Shown in pieces: positions 39,957-48,375 of a stretch of 64,000 bases of DNA. The DNA comes from Neptuniibacter victor (GTDB taxonomy: Bacteria > Pseudomonadota > Gammaproteobacteria > Pseudomonadales > Balneatricaceae): contig AP025763.1 in the NCBI GenBank assembly GCA_027943745.1, positions 806,001-870,000 of the forward strand, written 5' to 3'. How positions within the stretch are numbered: position 1 is the first letter of the stretch; each line of letters begins with the position of its first letter. A program made the translations under genes and the position numbers. The notes under the pieces were generated by a model. The model ran no database searches. It was not told where the DNA came from and saw only the letters and a program-made list of their open reading frames with translations.

Positions 39957-40115
39957 GTCTGATGAAATCGGACATGCAGTAAATCTGCAGTAGGAGTAAA
40001 AGGAATTGCTCTGAAAAGGTGCGAGACGGGTGGTCTCGGCTTCGCGGTAGAAGCGGCACTAATGGATGCGTTCTAAATCGGACTGGGTGAGATGCCACAG
40101 CTCTCTAGGGGAGAG
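39957..40115 (+). ncRNA. Structured leader RNA before the prepilin gene, candidate riboregulator
   Basis: About 160 bases with several good helices. H1: GTCTGAT/ATCGGAC (39957-39973). H2: TGCAG/CTGCA (39975-39989). A three-way junction closed by GGTGC/GCACT (40018-40060) contains GAGAC/GTCTC and CTTC/GAAG hairpins. H4: CTCTC/GAGAG (40101-40115). ATCGGAC occurs again at 40077-40083, so GTCTGAT could pair with either copy, a possible switch. It does not fit the GEMM core (no GCAAA segments). The class is unknown to me. Confidence 0.5.
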
Positions 40116-40176
40116 TCAGCTCTTACATCAACAGTCTTAACCCAAAATCTGTTTTAGAAACTGGAAGTTATAAAAA

Positions 40177-41235
40177 ATGTTGAAATCACTAATGGAAAAG
40201 CGCGAAGCGCTAATGGCTCGTTTTGCTGATGTTAAAGAAAATGATATCCAAGATGCAGAGCTGCGTTCGAAATTCCGTAATCTAAAAGCAAAGCAAGGTG
40301 GTTTTACGCTGCTTGAGCTATTGGTTGTAGTGGCTATTCTTGCGGCAATTGCTGGCACAGCAACTATCGCCCTTCAGGATACTGATGCGCGTGCTTCAGC
40401 AGCAGCTCACGTTGCGATGATGGATGAGCTGAATAAAGGTATTCGTACTTATCGTGTTTTGAATAAAAACGCTCTTCCAAATAACTTTGACTCTCTATTG
40501 TCTACTACTGCTGCTGATACTGCTTCTGCAGCAGCAGCTTCTTTGCTGCCAAATGCTGATGGAGAAATTTTGGCAATTGGTGATGTAGTTGCAGGTACTT
40601 TGGTTGCGGATGTGGCTGGTGCAATGGGTGATATAGGTATGTCTGAGTTACGTTATATCGTTTCAGATACTACTTCTTTGCCTGACGATGTGGCGGCAGG
40701 CGGCTGTAACCCTGCTGCTGGTGCTTTGCAGGCAACTATCGCCAGTCGTGGGAATGCTGTTGTGGCAGGTAATATCTTTAATGGTGCGGCAGGCAATGGT
40801 TGTGGCCAGAGTGTGGATGTAAATGATAGTGCGATTGTAGCCTACTGGAGTGGTTCTGTTGAGCGTATTTTGGGTCCAGGTGAATACGGAAATGCGTCTT
40901 TTGATGGTTCTGTAGTTACATCTACAGCGGGTGCAGACACGGGTGCTGTTGCACCTGTGATGTTGGCTGTTGGTTTTGGTCCTTCATCTAACTTGTTTAA
41001 TGCAAATGAGTTAGGTGGCATGACATCTGTGCCAGTATATCGCCATGTGTCTGAGCAGCAATATAACCGTTTCATCGGCCTGTTCCATGTTGCAAATGCT
41101 ACGGCGACTTCTGCAAATACTTGGGCTGCGCCTGTGGCTAAGGATCAGGTGTCTTTTGCTGGTGTTGTTGATGGTGCAGGTGATACTAAAGAAGAGGAAT
41201 TGGGTGAGTGGGACGGTACGCGTAACACAATCTAA
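40177..41235 (+). CDS. Large type IV prepilin-like protein with long leader, probable major filament subunit
   Basis: A 352-residue precursor. The prepilin peptidase site is KQGG|FTLLELLVVV with cleavage after Gly42 and Glu at +5 (Glu47), followed by the usual hydrophobic helix. The 42-residue charged leader is much longer than in class A pilins and resembles the long leaders of some class B pilins. The mature part (about 310 residues) is Ala/Thr/Gly/Val rich, acidic, with two Cys (GGCNP and NGCGQ) that could form a disulfide. Its own terminator and structured leader suggest high, separately controlled expression. No prepilin peptidase gene is in the window. Confidence 0.82.
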   Translation: MLKSLMEKREALMARFADVKENDIQDAELRSKFRNLKAKQGGFTLLELLVVVAILAAIAGTATIALQDTDARASAAAHVAMMDELNKGIRTYRVLNKNALPNNFDSLLSTTAADTASAAAASLLPNADGEILAIGDVVAGTLVADVAGAMGDIGMSELRYIVSDTTSLPDDVAAGGCNPAAGALQATIASRGNAVVAGNIFNGAAGNGCGQSVDVNDSAIVAYWSGSVERILGPGEYGNASFDGSVVTSTAGADTGAVAPVMLAVGFGPSSNLFNANELGGMTSVPVYRHVSEQQYNRFIGLFHVANATATSANTWAAPVAKDQVSFAGVVDGAGDTKEEELGEWDGTRNTI

Positions 41236-41259
41236 TTCGGTTTGACCGGATAGTGTGTA

Positions 41260-41290
41260 AGCCGGTCAGGGAAATCTGATCGGCTTTTTT
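41260..41290 (+). terminator. Terminator after the prepilin gene
   Basis: AGCCGGTCAG (41260-41269) pairs with CTGATCGGCT (41276-41285, one G-T pair), followed by T to 41290. It would leave prepilin mRNA more abundant than the downstream machine genes. Confidence 0.9.
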
Positions 41291-41312
41291 AGTGTTCAGT
41301 CAAGGAGGAGTA

Positions 41313-41777
41313 ATGCGCGTTATTGTTTTTTGTTTTTTGGTTTTTTATTCACAGCTGAGTGTCGCCGCTCAAGGAGGTGATGATGCATCTTATCGCCTTG
41401 TTAATTGGGTTGAATTTGTCGCGTTAAATCAAGTTTCATCTGAAATGGCTACAAAAAAGCATCGCTTAATGTTTCAGCCAAAATCTGTCAGCTTTCAAGC
41501 TCAGTTAATGTCTAAGCCAGAGCTAGGGGAATTTACATTGGCTTATGATGCTCTGCAGTTTTGGCAGGGGGAGGCTGAGCTGCCGAATATCAGTCATAGC
41601 GTCTTTGTGGGTGAAGAGAAGGGCGTGGTGTTAGGGGCTTATGTTACTCATGAAGCCGCTGAAATGTTAAATGAGCTAGAGCTAAATACGCAAGCTACTT
41701 TTTATGTCATGCATATTTATAACTATGCGAAAGGCCCGCGTGTAGTCATTGTTGCAGCGTCTCCCGTTAATAAATAG
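41313..41777 (+). CDS. Exported protein of unknown function in the filament locus
   Basis: A 154-residue protein with a signal peptide (MRVIVFCFLVFYSQLSVAAQ, cleavage near Ala19). The mature part alternates strands and ends in TFYVMHIYNYAKGPRVVIVAASPV. ATG 41313 has a perfect AAGGAGG ribosome site, so the in-frame start seven codons earlier is rejected. It begins just after the prepilin terminator and 23 bases before the PilM/PilN-like gene. No family recognised; MshK-like or accessory roles are possible but unsupported. Confidence 0.7.
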   Translation: MRVIVFCFLVFYSQLSVAAQGGDDASYRLVNWVEFVALNQVSSEMATKKHRLMFQPKSVSFQAQLMSKPELGEFTLAYDALQFWQGEAELPNISHSVFVGEEKGVVLGAYVTHEAAEMLNELELNTQATFYVMHIYNYAKGPRVVIVAASPVNK

Positions 41778-41800
41778 TGCCTGAATTAAGTCGGTGGTGA

Positions 41801-43819
41801 GTGTTGAAATTTTCTCTGAAGAAGCTTTTTGGTTGGTCAAAAAAACGCATAGAGATCGAGGAGCAAGAGGTGTCGTTAGATCTATCTGAATATGATGATT
41901 TGATCAACCCTTTTGAAAACCTAGAAAGTGATCCCCAAGAAAATGATTTTCATGCTGCTTCAGGGATGAAAAAAAACATTTCGCCGGCGAATATAGGTGA
42001 TAGTTGTCAGGATGATGACCCTGAGCTAATAGCAGCAGAACGCAAGGATGGTAAGCTTAAATCGCTTATTGGGGGCATGCGTTTACCTGGTGCTGGTAAG
42101 GGCTATCATTTGCTGGCTTTCCAGTCAGGCAGCTTTGGCTTGCGTGGCGCTATTATCAGGAATGCTCGCCATAGTGCTGTATTGGGTGCGGCGGCGGAGT
42201 CACGGAATGTGGACTTTACGCGTGCTATAGCTGAAGTTGTTGAACAGCTTAAAAAACTGCACAAAAGCCTACCTAAACAAGCGATTCTAGTTACACCCAG
42301 TGTGATCTCTTCCATTATAGAGCTTCCTGTTAGTCCTCTCCGCCCCCGAAGTGATGATGAGATGCGAGAGTTAATTCGCTGGGAGTTGGAAGGTACGCTT
42401 ACCCAGCAGAATAAGCACTGGCTCATTGGCTCTATGTTGGTAGAGAGAGGATACCTTACTCCTTATCAGCGAGATGAAATAGTAGAGGAATTGCAGGTTC
42501 GGCAAAGTCAGGGTGGGCAGGACGGTTTATTAAGGTTTGGGGATTTGGCTGTTCAGCTTAATTATATTTCTAAAGAGCAATTAGAGGAATGCTTTGTTCT
42601 ACAAGGGAAGTTAATAGCTGTTGATGATGATTTGGCCTATGGCTGGCAAGCCGAAGAACCTCAGGTGTTGCAAGGGTTGAGTGATGAGGCTTTGTTGAGT
42701 GCCGCTGATGATGGTGATAGCGCGCACAAATGGCTCGTTAGCGGAATGAGTAAATCTGTTCGCAGTCGCTGGGTAGGGGCGTTTAATCTCAATGGAATCA
42801 AGCTGCAAGCTTTTTATCCTTCAGTCGGTAGTAGTTTTTCTATTTTGTCTCAGCGGTGTGTAGATCAACAGCAGGCATTAATTGAGATTCATCAAGAACA
42901 GTTGGCTTTTATTGGCGGTACTCCTAGTTCGGTCAGTGAAATCCGTGTTGAGGAGCGGCAACATGGTGCAATTCGGCAAGATGAAGTTCAGCGCCTCTTA
43001 GGTGTGCTTCCCGCTGATTTGAATAAATTGTTTGTCAATTTTCAAGGTAAAGAGAAAGATGAACTGCTCTTTATCTTATCAAACTCTACCTCTTTAGAAA
43101 TTGAGGCGTTAACTTTTGATGGTCTTGATATTCCGAAGCCAGATCACTTTGAAAATGAAGCTTTACTTGGAATAGCAGGGGCTGCGGATCACTTCTTTAA
43201 CCATACTGCTAAAGCTCGTTTAAGCTGGCTTCCTGCGCGGGATGTAGAGTCATCGTTTTGGAAAAAGCTTCTGACGCCAAAGTTTTTTAAGATTACCTCA
43301 GCAGTAGGTGTTTTGTTTCTGATGTCTGGTTTTATTGGTTGGATGCATTGGAATATGTGGCATCAACAACAGCGCTTAGATGATTTAAATGCCCGCTTTG
43401 AAAAAGATAGTAAATTAAAACAGCAGTTCACGGGAATAATCGCAAGTCAAGCGCAGTTAAAAGCGCAAATCAAAGAGGCTAAGCGAGAGAACGATCTGAA
43501 TTCTGAATTATTATTAAGTCTGGAAAATGACTTCCCGCGTGAAAAAAATTTAATCAAAATTTTACTCAAATCCTTAATTTTGGTTACACCTGAAGGTGTT
43601 GCTGTTCAATCGATTGCGCAATCAGACAGTCTAATATTAGTGGCTGCTCAATCCCGTAGTGATACTGAAGGGCAGAAGTTTGTTACTGCCTTAAATAAAG
43701 TGATGCAGCCTCTTGATTATCAAGTGTTTAGTTCTGATGTTTCAGCAATAAGTGGCAGTAATGAAAATTATTCGCTGCTTTATCAAGTGAATATATCTCT
43801 GCGTCACAAGGTTATGTAA
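41801..43819 (+). CDS. PilM-PilN-like fusion (GspL-like) with inserted MshEN-like segment
   Basis: A 672-residue inner-membrane assembly protein. Residues about 100-200 and 320-475 look like the actin-fold cytoplasmic part of PilM/GspL (AILVTPSVISSIIELPVSP, ELIRWELEGTL). A membrane helix lies at about 498-518 and a PilN-like coiled coil plus ferredoxin-like periplasmic domain follows. Between the two actin-fold parts sits a helical pair: IGSMLVERGYLTPYQRDEI (209-227) and a 24-residue RFGDLAVQLNYISKEQLEE... motif starting at Arg245 and ending at Gln268. These resemble the two MshEN motifs that bind cyclic di-GMP, with several substitutions. It would connect the PilO-like protein and the ATPases. 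Confidence 0.75.
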   Translation: MLKFSLKKLFGWSKKRIEIEEQEVSLDLSEYDDLINPFENLESDPQENDFHAASGMKKNISPANIGDSCQDDDPELIAAERKDGKLKSLIGGMRLPGAGKGYHLLAFQSGSFGLRGAIIRNARHSAVLGAAAESRNVDFTRAIAEVVEQLKKLHKSLPKQAILVTPSVISSIIELPVSPLRPRSDDEMRELIRWELEGTLTQQNKHWLIGSMLVERGYLTPYQRDEIVEELQVRQSQGGQDGLLRFGDLAVQLNYISKEQLEECFVLQGKLIAVDDDLAYGWQAEEPQVLQGLSDEALLSAADDGDSAHKWLVSGMSKSVRSRWVGAFNLNGIKLQAFYPSVGSSFSILSQRCVDQQQALIEIHQEQLAFIGGTPSSVSEIRVEERQHGAIRQDEVQRLLGVLPADLNKLFVNFQGKEKDELLFILSNSTSLEIEALTFDGLDIPKPDHFENEALLGIAGAADHFFNHTAKARLSWLPARDVESSFWKKLLTPKFFKITSAVGVLFLMSGFIGWMHWNMWHQQQRLDDLNARFEKDSKLKQQFTGIIASQAQLKAQIKEAKRENDLNSELLLSLENDFPREKNLIKILLKSLILVTPEGVAVQSIAQSDSLILVAAQSRSDTEGQKFVTALNKVMQPLDYQVFSSDVSAISGSNENYSLLYQVNISLRHKVM

Positions 43820-44442
43820 TGAATTGGATTAAAGGTAAGTATAACGGGTTTTCTGCGGTCGAAAAAAAACAGGTTCTGATGTTGTTGTTTTTTGGTGTTG
43901 TGGCTGGATATTTATTCTATGCAGCCACCACTTGGCAGATGATGTTTCAGATAGAAAAGCTAGCTAATCGTAAGGCTGATCGTATTGAAAAAAGGATCGG
44001 AGATTTTAAGCCCCCGGAATTAGAGCATGGCATCAGTAAACAAGTACTTTCTAAGCTAGTAATACAGTTAAAAAAGCAAGAGTTATCGTTACAAGAATAT
44101 GCAGCCGCACTTTTGCCTGTGGGGGATGCGGCTGCCCGTGAGGCTTTGAAATTAGAACTGACTCAGTTGGCTTATGCAAATCAATTACGCTTATCTCGAA
44201 TGCAAACAAGTGAGTTGCGATCAAGCATCGATTTAAGCTCATTAAGTGGAACCGAGTTGAGAGGATATTTACAAGGGCGTCCGACCTTTAAATTGGCGCT
44301 AAGTGGTCAATTTATGAACCTTGTTCGTTTTGTTGAAGGTTTAGATACACTGAGTTATCAAATCTATGTAACTGATATGAATGTCGAACTTTTAAACGAG
44401 CAGAATAGTCTTTTGTCGGTTGAATTAGAGTTGCGAATTTAG
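43819..44442 (+). CDS. PilO/MshJ/GspM-like inner-membrane assembly protein
   Basis: A 207-residue bitopic protein: short cytoplasmic N-terminus, membrane helix about 21-41, a coiled-coil stretch (IEKLANRKADRIEKRIGDF) and a C-terminal ferredoxin-like periplasmic domain (FKLALSGQFMNLVRFVEGLD, LSVELELRI). This is the architecture of PilO and MshJ, partners of PilN. It overlaps the preceding stop by one base (TAATG). Confidence 0.78.
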   Translation: MNWIKGKYNGFSAVEKKQVLMLLFFGVVAGYLFYAATTWQMMFQIEKLANRKADRIEKRIGDFKPPELEHGISKQVLSKLVIQLKKQELSLQEYAAALLPVGDAAAREALKLELTQLAYANQLRLSRMQTSELRSSIDLSSLSGTELRGYLQGRPTFKLALSGQFMNLVRFVEGLDTLSYQIYVTDMNVELLNEQNSLLSVELELRI

Positions 44443-44450
44443 GAGTCGAT

Positions 44451-45521
44451 ATGAATAGCCTTAAGCGGATTCAGCAGTTGATGGATGACTGTGTGAAATT
44501 GGAAGCGTCTGATCTTCACATCTCCACCGGTTTACCTGCAACTTATCGAATACACGGCCATATTAGTAGGCTTGATGAAGAAGCTTATTCTTCTGAATTA
44601 GTCGATGAGATGGCGTTTGCCTTGATGTCTGATTTTCAGCGTGAGCAATTTGCCAATGAAATGACACTTGATATGGGCTTTTCAACGACAATGGGTTACC
44701 GCTTTCGTGTTAATGCCTATCGAGAGCAAGGAAATACCGCGTTGGCGATCCGTTTTTTGGATGGTGGTTTAAAAACCACCCGCGAATTGGGTTTACCGCC
44801 GCAGATGGATTGTTTAGCTGAGCTGAAAAGCGGACTTGTTTTGGTTTGTGGGGCTACCGGGTCAGGTAAATCAACCACTTTAACGGCCATACTCAATAGT
44901 ATTAACGAGCACCAAGCTAAACATATTTTGACGGTCGAAGATCCTGTTGAGTTTGTGCATGAAAATAAACAGTCGATCGTCCATCAGCGTGAGCTTTATA
45001 CCGATGTTCCTGATTTTGCTAGCGCCGTAAAAGCCTCTTTACGTGAAGATCCTGATGTCATTATGGTGGGTGAAATGCGTGATTTGGAAACCATGCGGAC
45101 GGCATTAACTGCAGCAGAAACTGGACATCTTGTGTTTTCAACATTGCACACTAATGATGCGGTGGGTGTGGTTGAGCGTCTTATCGGTAGTTTTCCAGGT
45201 AATGAGCAAGGGGTCGCCAGGCAGCGTATTGCCCAGGCATTAAAGGCTGTTGTAGCACAAAACTTGGTGCCAACAATGAATGGCAAAGGCCGGGCAGTTG
45301 TTGCTGAGATATTGATGGTAAACACCGCCGTGGCTAATTTAATTGAATCGGCTAAATCAAAGCAGATTTACTCGGTGATGGAAAGTAGTACTCGTCAGGG
45401 AATGCAAACATTGGATCAAGCTTTAGCTAGATTAGTGGCAGCCAAGAAGATCTCCTTAGAATCAGGACGTACATTGTGTAGAGATATAGGTTCTTTTGAA
45501 CGCATGCTAGGTGGCCAATAA
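44451..45521 (+). CDS. PilT/PilU-like retraction ATPase
   Basis: A 356-residue hexameric ATPase. SDLHISTGLPATYRIHG opens the PAS-like N-domain, Walker A GATGSGKST is at 134-142, then the Asp box TVEDPVEFVH, Walker B region DPDVIMVGEMRD and His box TGHLVFSTLHT. AxxxxE-type PilT features follow. Known relatives depolymerise type IV pili. A retraction ATPase argues for a dynamic pilus rather than a plain type II secretion system, which lacks one. Confidence 0.9.
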   Translation: MNSLKRIQQLMDDCVKLEASDLHISTGLPATYRIHGHISRLDEEAYSSELVDEMAFALMSDFQREQFANEMTLDMGFSTTMGYRFRVNAYREQGNTALAIRFLDGGLKTTRELGLPPQMDCLAELKSGLVLVCGATGSGKSTTLTAILNSINEHQAKHILTVEDPVEFVHENKQSIVHQRELYTDVPDFASAVKASLREDPDVIMVGEMRDLETMRTALTAAETGHLVFSTLHTNDAVGVVERLIGSFPGNEQGVARQRIAQALKAVVAQNLVPTMNGKGRAVVAEILMVNTAVANLIESAKSKQIYSVMESSTRQGMQTLDQALARLVAAKKISLESGRTLCRDIGSFERMLGGQ

Positions 45522-47119
45522 TGGCTGCTCAAGAAACTGCGCTACTTAATGCAGGTACTCAGGCGGGCCTGATCGATCCGCTTATGTTACCCGAGTTAAA
45601 AAGCAGTGCGCGTCGTGCAGGCATTGATCTACTGGAACTGCTTTGTCGAACCGGGCGTTACCCTCAAACTGCCCTATATCAAGCGTTAGCTGAAAGTCGA
45701 TCTATGCAGTTTTTAGATCGAGATATGATCAAAATTGATCCTAATTTTCTTAACCCTTTTAATGCGGAAACCTTGTTAAGGCGTTTGTTTGTGCCTGTTG
45801 AGTATCAAGGTGAGCTTTACGTTTTACAGTCTGATCCTGATGATCGTATGGGATTGGATACGGTACAGCGCGTGTTAGGTAAACGTGTTACGCCTGCACT
45901 GGCTGATCCTATGTTGATAGAGTCAATTATTCGCCAGCATTTCAATGTCTATGATGCTGCGATGAATGCGGTCAATATCATTGACGACATCATGAAGGAA
46001 GCTTATATCCGTTCAGCAACGGATCTTCATTTTGAACCGCGAGAAACCGGCATGCTCTTGCGGATGCGTGTTGATGGCAAGATGCAAAGCTATGATCGGT
46101 TGATTAGTAAAGAGCTATCTGAAACCTTAATGACGCGTATTAAAGTCTTAGCAGGCTTAGATATTGCTGAACAAAATATGGCTCAAGATGGCGGCTTTAG
46201 CTACAACATTCAAGATTGGTTTGAAGTTGACGAAATTGAGCTGCGCGTTGCGACTATTCCAAGTCGCTGGGGAGAAAAGGCCACGCTAAGGGTCTTAGGG
46301 CAAAACACCGCCGGGCAGACCTTATCGGACTTAGGTATGCCAGATCATATTTTGAGTTCTATGCAGCAAGCCTTAGCCAAACCTCACGGTATTATTTTGG
46401 TCACCGGCCCGACGGGAAGCGGAAAAAGTACAACCCTCTATGCCTCCTTGCGTGAATTAGATGCATCGCAGCTAAATATTCTCACCGTGGAAGATCCAAT
46501 AGAGCAGGTGGTAGAGGATACGACTCAGGTTCAAGTATCTGAAAAAGTCAGTTTTTCTAATGCGTTGAGATCATTTTTACGACATGACCCAGATGTGATG
46601 TTGGTCGGTGAGATTCGAGACAATGAAACCGCCGAAACAGCTGTGCGTGCAGCGATGACTGGGCATATGGTGCTCTCAACCCTGCATACAAACAGCGCAG
46701 TAGCGACCGTCAACCGTCTTATCGATATTGGTTGTCCGCGTTATTTAATTTCATCAACACTTGCTGGTGTCTTAGCCCAGCGATTATTACGCCGTTTATG
46801 TTCTCACTGTAAGGAAGCTTACACACCTGATCAGCGAGATCGTGAAATTCTTCAGTTGCAGCAGAGTGATGAGATCACACTGTATCGCAACAAAGGATGC
46901 CCTCAGTGCACCGGTAGTGGCTATCGGGGACGTGTGGGTATCTATGAGACCTTGTGGATCAATAAAGAGATCGAGTTATTGATTCATACAGGTGCTGAAG
47001 AGGAACAGATAGCAGAAGCCGCTGCGGGTGCAGGTCTGCTGAGTACTCTCTGGCAAGACGCTAGAGCTAAAGTGCTGGAAGGCACGACGAGCCTTCAAGA
47101 AGCAATGCATCTGTATTAG
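45521..47119 (+). CDS. PilB/GspE-like assembly ATPase, first copy
   Basis: A 532-residue ATPase with the full layout: N-terminal GspE-N type domain (about 1-145), Walker A GPTGSGKST (296-304), Walker B region DPDVMLVGEIRD, and a C-terminal four-cysteine zinc site (CSHC and CPQC) before GYRGRVGIYETLWI. It powers extraction of pilin subunits for filament growth. It overlaps the stop of the PilT-like gene by one base and precedes the PilC-like gene. Confidence 0.9.
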   Translation: MAAQETALLNAGTQAGLIDPLMLPELKSSARRAGIDLLELLCRTGRYPQTALYQALAESRSMQFLDRDMIKIDPNFLNPFNAETLLRRLFVPVEYQGELYVLQSDPDDRMGLDTVQRVLGKRVTPALADPMLIESIIRQHFNVYDAAMNAVNIIDDIMKEAYIRSATDLHFEPRETGMLLRMRVDGKMQSYDRLISKELSETLMTRIKVLAGLDIAEQNMAQDGGFSYNIQDWFEVDEIELRVATIPSRWGEKATLRVLGQNTAGQTLSDLGMPDHILSSMQQALAKPHGIILVTGPTGSGKSTTLYASLRELDASQLNILTVEDPIEQVVEDTTQVQVSEKVSFSNALRSFLRHDPDVMLVGEIRDNETAETAVRAAMTGHMVLSTLHTNSAVATVNRLIDIGCPRYLISSTLAGVLAQRLLRRLCSHCKEAYTPDQRDREILQLQQSDEITLYRNKGCPQCTGSGYRGRVGIYETLWINKEIELLIHTGAEEEQIAEAAAGAGLLSTLWQDARAKVLEGTTSLQEAMHLY

Positions 47120-47132
47120 GAGAAACTATCTA

Positions 47133-48359
47133 ATGAAGTTCAACTATAAAGCGTTGGACCCGCAAGGACGTGAACGGCAAGGCTCTATTGAATCTAATAG
47201 CGCCGCTGAAGCCTCAGCACTACTGCGATCCAAGTCTTTACACGTTCTTAAACTCGAAGCAGGCGGGCAGAAGTTTAGTTTGTTTGCCTTTATCGCAAGA
47301 CTATTCAGTTTGATCTCAATCAAACGTTATATCAGCGCTGGAGCAGCGGATCAGGTGATATTTTTTCGCCAGATGTCGCTCATGCTGCGTTCGGGTAATA
47401 CCTTAATGCAAGGCTTAGAATTGTGCTCTGAAATGACTGAAAAGGTCCAGTTACGTAATAGCTTGATTAATATCCTGGTTGCGATTCAAGGGGGCAGCAG
47501 CTTTGCGAATGCGATTGAAAAACAGGGCAATAAATTCCCTCCTATCGTTGCAAAATTAGTCGCCTCAGGTGAAGCCTCTGGTGAATTACAGATGACGTTG
47601 GAGCGTTTAGCGGAATCGCTAGAGCGCAGCGCAGCATTAAAGCGGCAGTTTGTATCTAGTTTGATCTACCCCGTGTTGGTCATCACCGCTGCGATTGGAG
47701 TCACGCTGTTCTTGGCGATCAGTATTGTGCCTAAATTTGCGGTCATGCTGGAAGGTAAATCCCAAAGCTTACCTGCGGCAACCCAAGTAATGTTGGATAT
47801 TTCGGCATGGTTGATTGACTACGGTTTTTACCTTGGTGTGGCTGTGGGTGTAGTGATATTCACCATTCTTGCTGCCTATACGACCAAAGCGGGTAAATTT
47901 GTGATTGATCGTGTCTTAATTAATCTCCCAATGGTAGGTAACTCAATCAAAACATCAGGAATGGCCCAGATGGGTTGGACCATGTCAATGTTGCTTAGCA
48001 GTGGTTTGACTGTGTTGGAATCTTTACGTGTGGTGAGCTCGGTTATGGGCAACCAGCGCTTGGCTAACTGTTTTACCCATGCGGGTGACGAAATTTTAGC
48101 GGGTCGTAGTTTAGCGGTGGGTTTAAGTCAGCGGAGTATCCCTTTGATGGTGCAACATATGGCGGGTATCGGTGAACGAAGTGGTGAGCTAGAGCATGTA
48201 ATGCTGGAACTCGGGCGTTACTACCAAGAGCAGGCTGAAGCACGTATCAAGCGAATGATTGCCATGATTGAACCGGCAATGACATTGATGGTCGGTGGAT
48301 TAGTGGGCGGTGTTTACTACGCCTTTTTCAAAGCAATGATGCAGGTTTCTGCGGGTTAA
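47133..48359 (+). CDS. PilC/GspF-like inner-membrane platform protein
   Basis: A 408-residue protein with two GspF domains (about 68-190 and 270-392) and three membrane segments (about 168-195, 220-245, 378-400). FFRQMSLMLRSGNTLMQGLE and the repeat GWTMSMLLSSGLTVLESLRV are the duplicated family motif. It is the membrane platform on which the ATPases act. Confidence 0.92.
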   Translation: MKFNYKALDPQGRERQGSIESNSAAEASALLRSKSLHVLKLEAGGQKFSLFAFIARLFSLISIKRYISAGAADQVIFFRQMSLMLRSGNTLMQGLELCSEMTEKVQLRNSLINILVAIQGGSSFANAIEKQGNKFPPIVAKLVASGEASGELQMTLERLAESLERSAALKRQFVSSLIYPVLVITAAIGVTLFLAISIVPKFAVMLEGKSQSLPAATQVMLDISAWLIDYGFYLGVAVGVVIFTILAAYTTKAGKFVIDRVLINLPMVGNSIKTSGMAQMGWTMSMLLSSGLTVLESLRVVSSVMGNQRLANCFTHAGDEILAGRSLAVGLSQRSIPLMVQHMAGIGERSGELEHVMLELGRYYQEQAEARIKRMIAMIEPAMTLMVGGLVGGVYYAFFKAMMQVSAG

Positions 48360-48375
48360 GGTCGGGAGAATAAAC

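Noticed and set aside
39958-40017. CTGATGA followed 47 bases later by GAAA, resembling a hammerhead ribozyme core
   Set aside because: The bases after CTGATGA and before GAAA do not form the required stem II, while CTGAT is better explained by the 7-bp hairpin with ATCGGAC.
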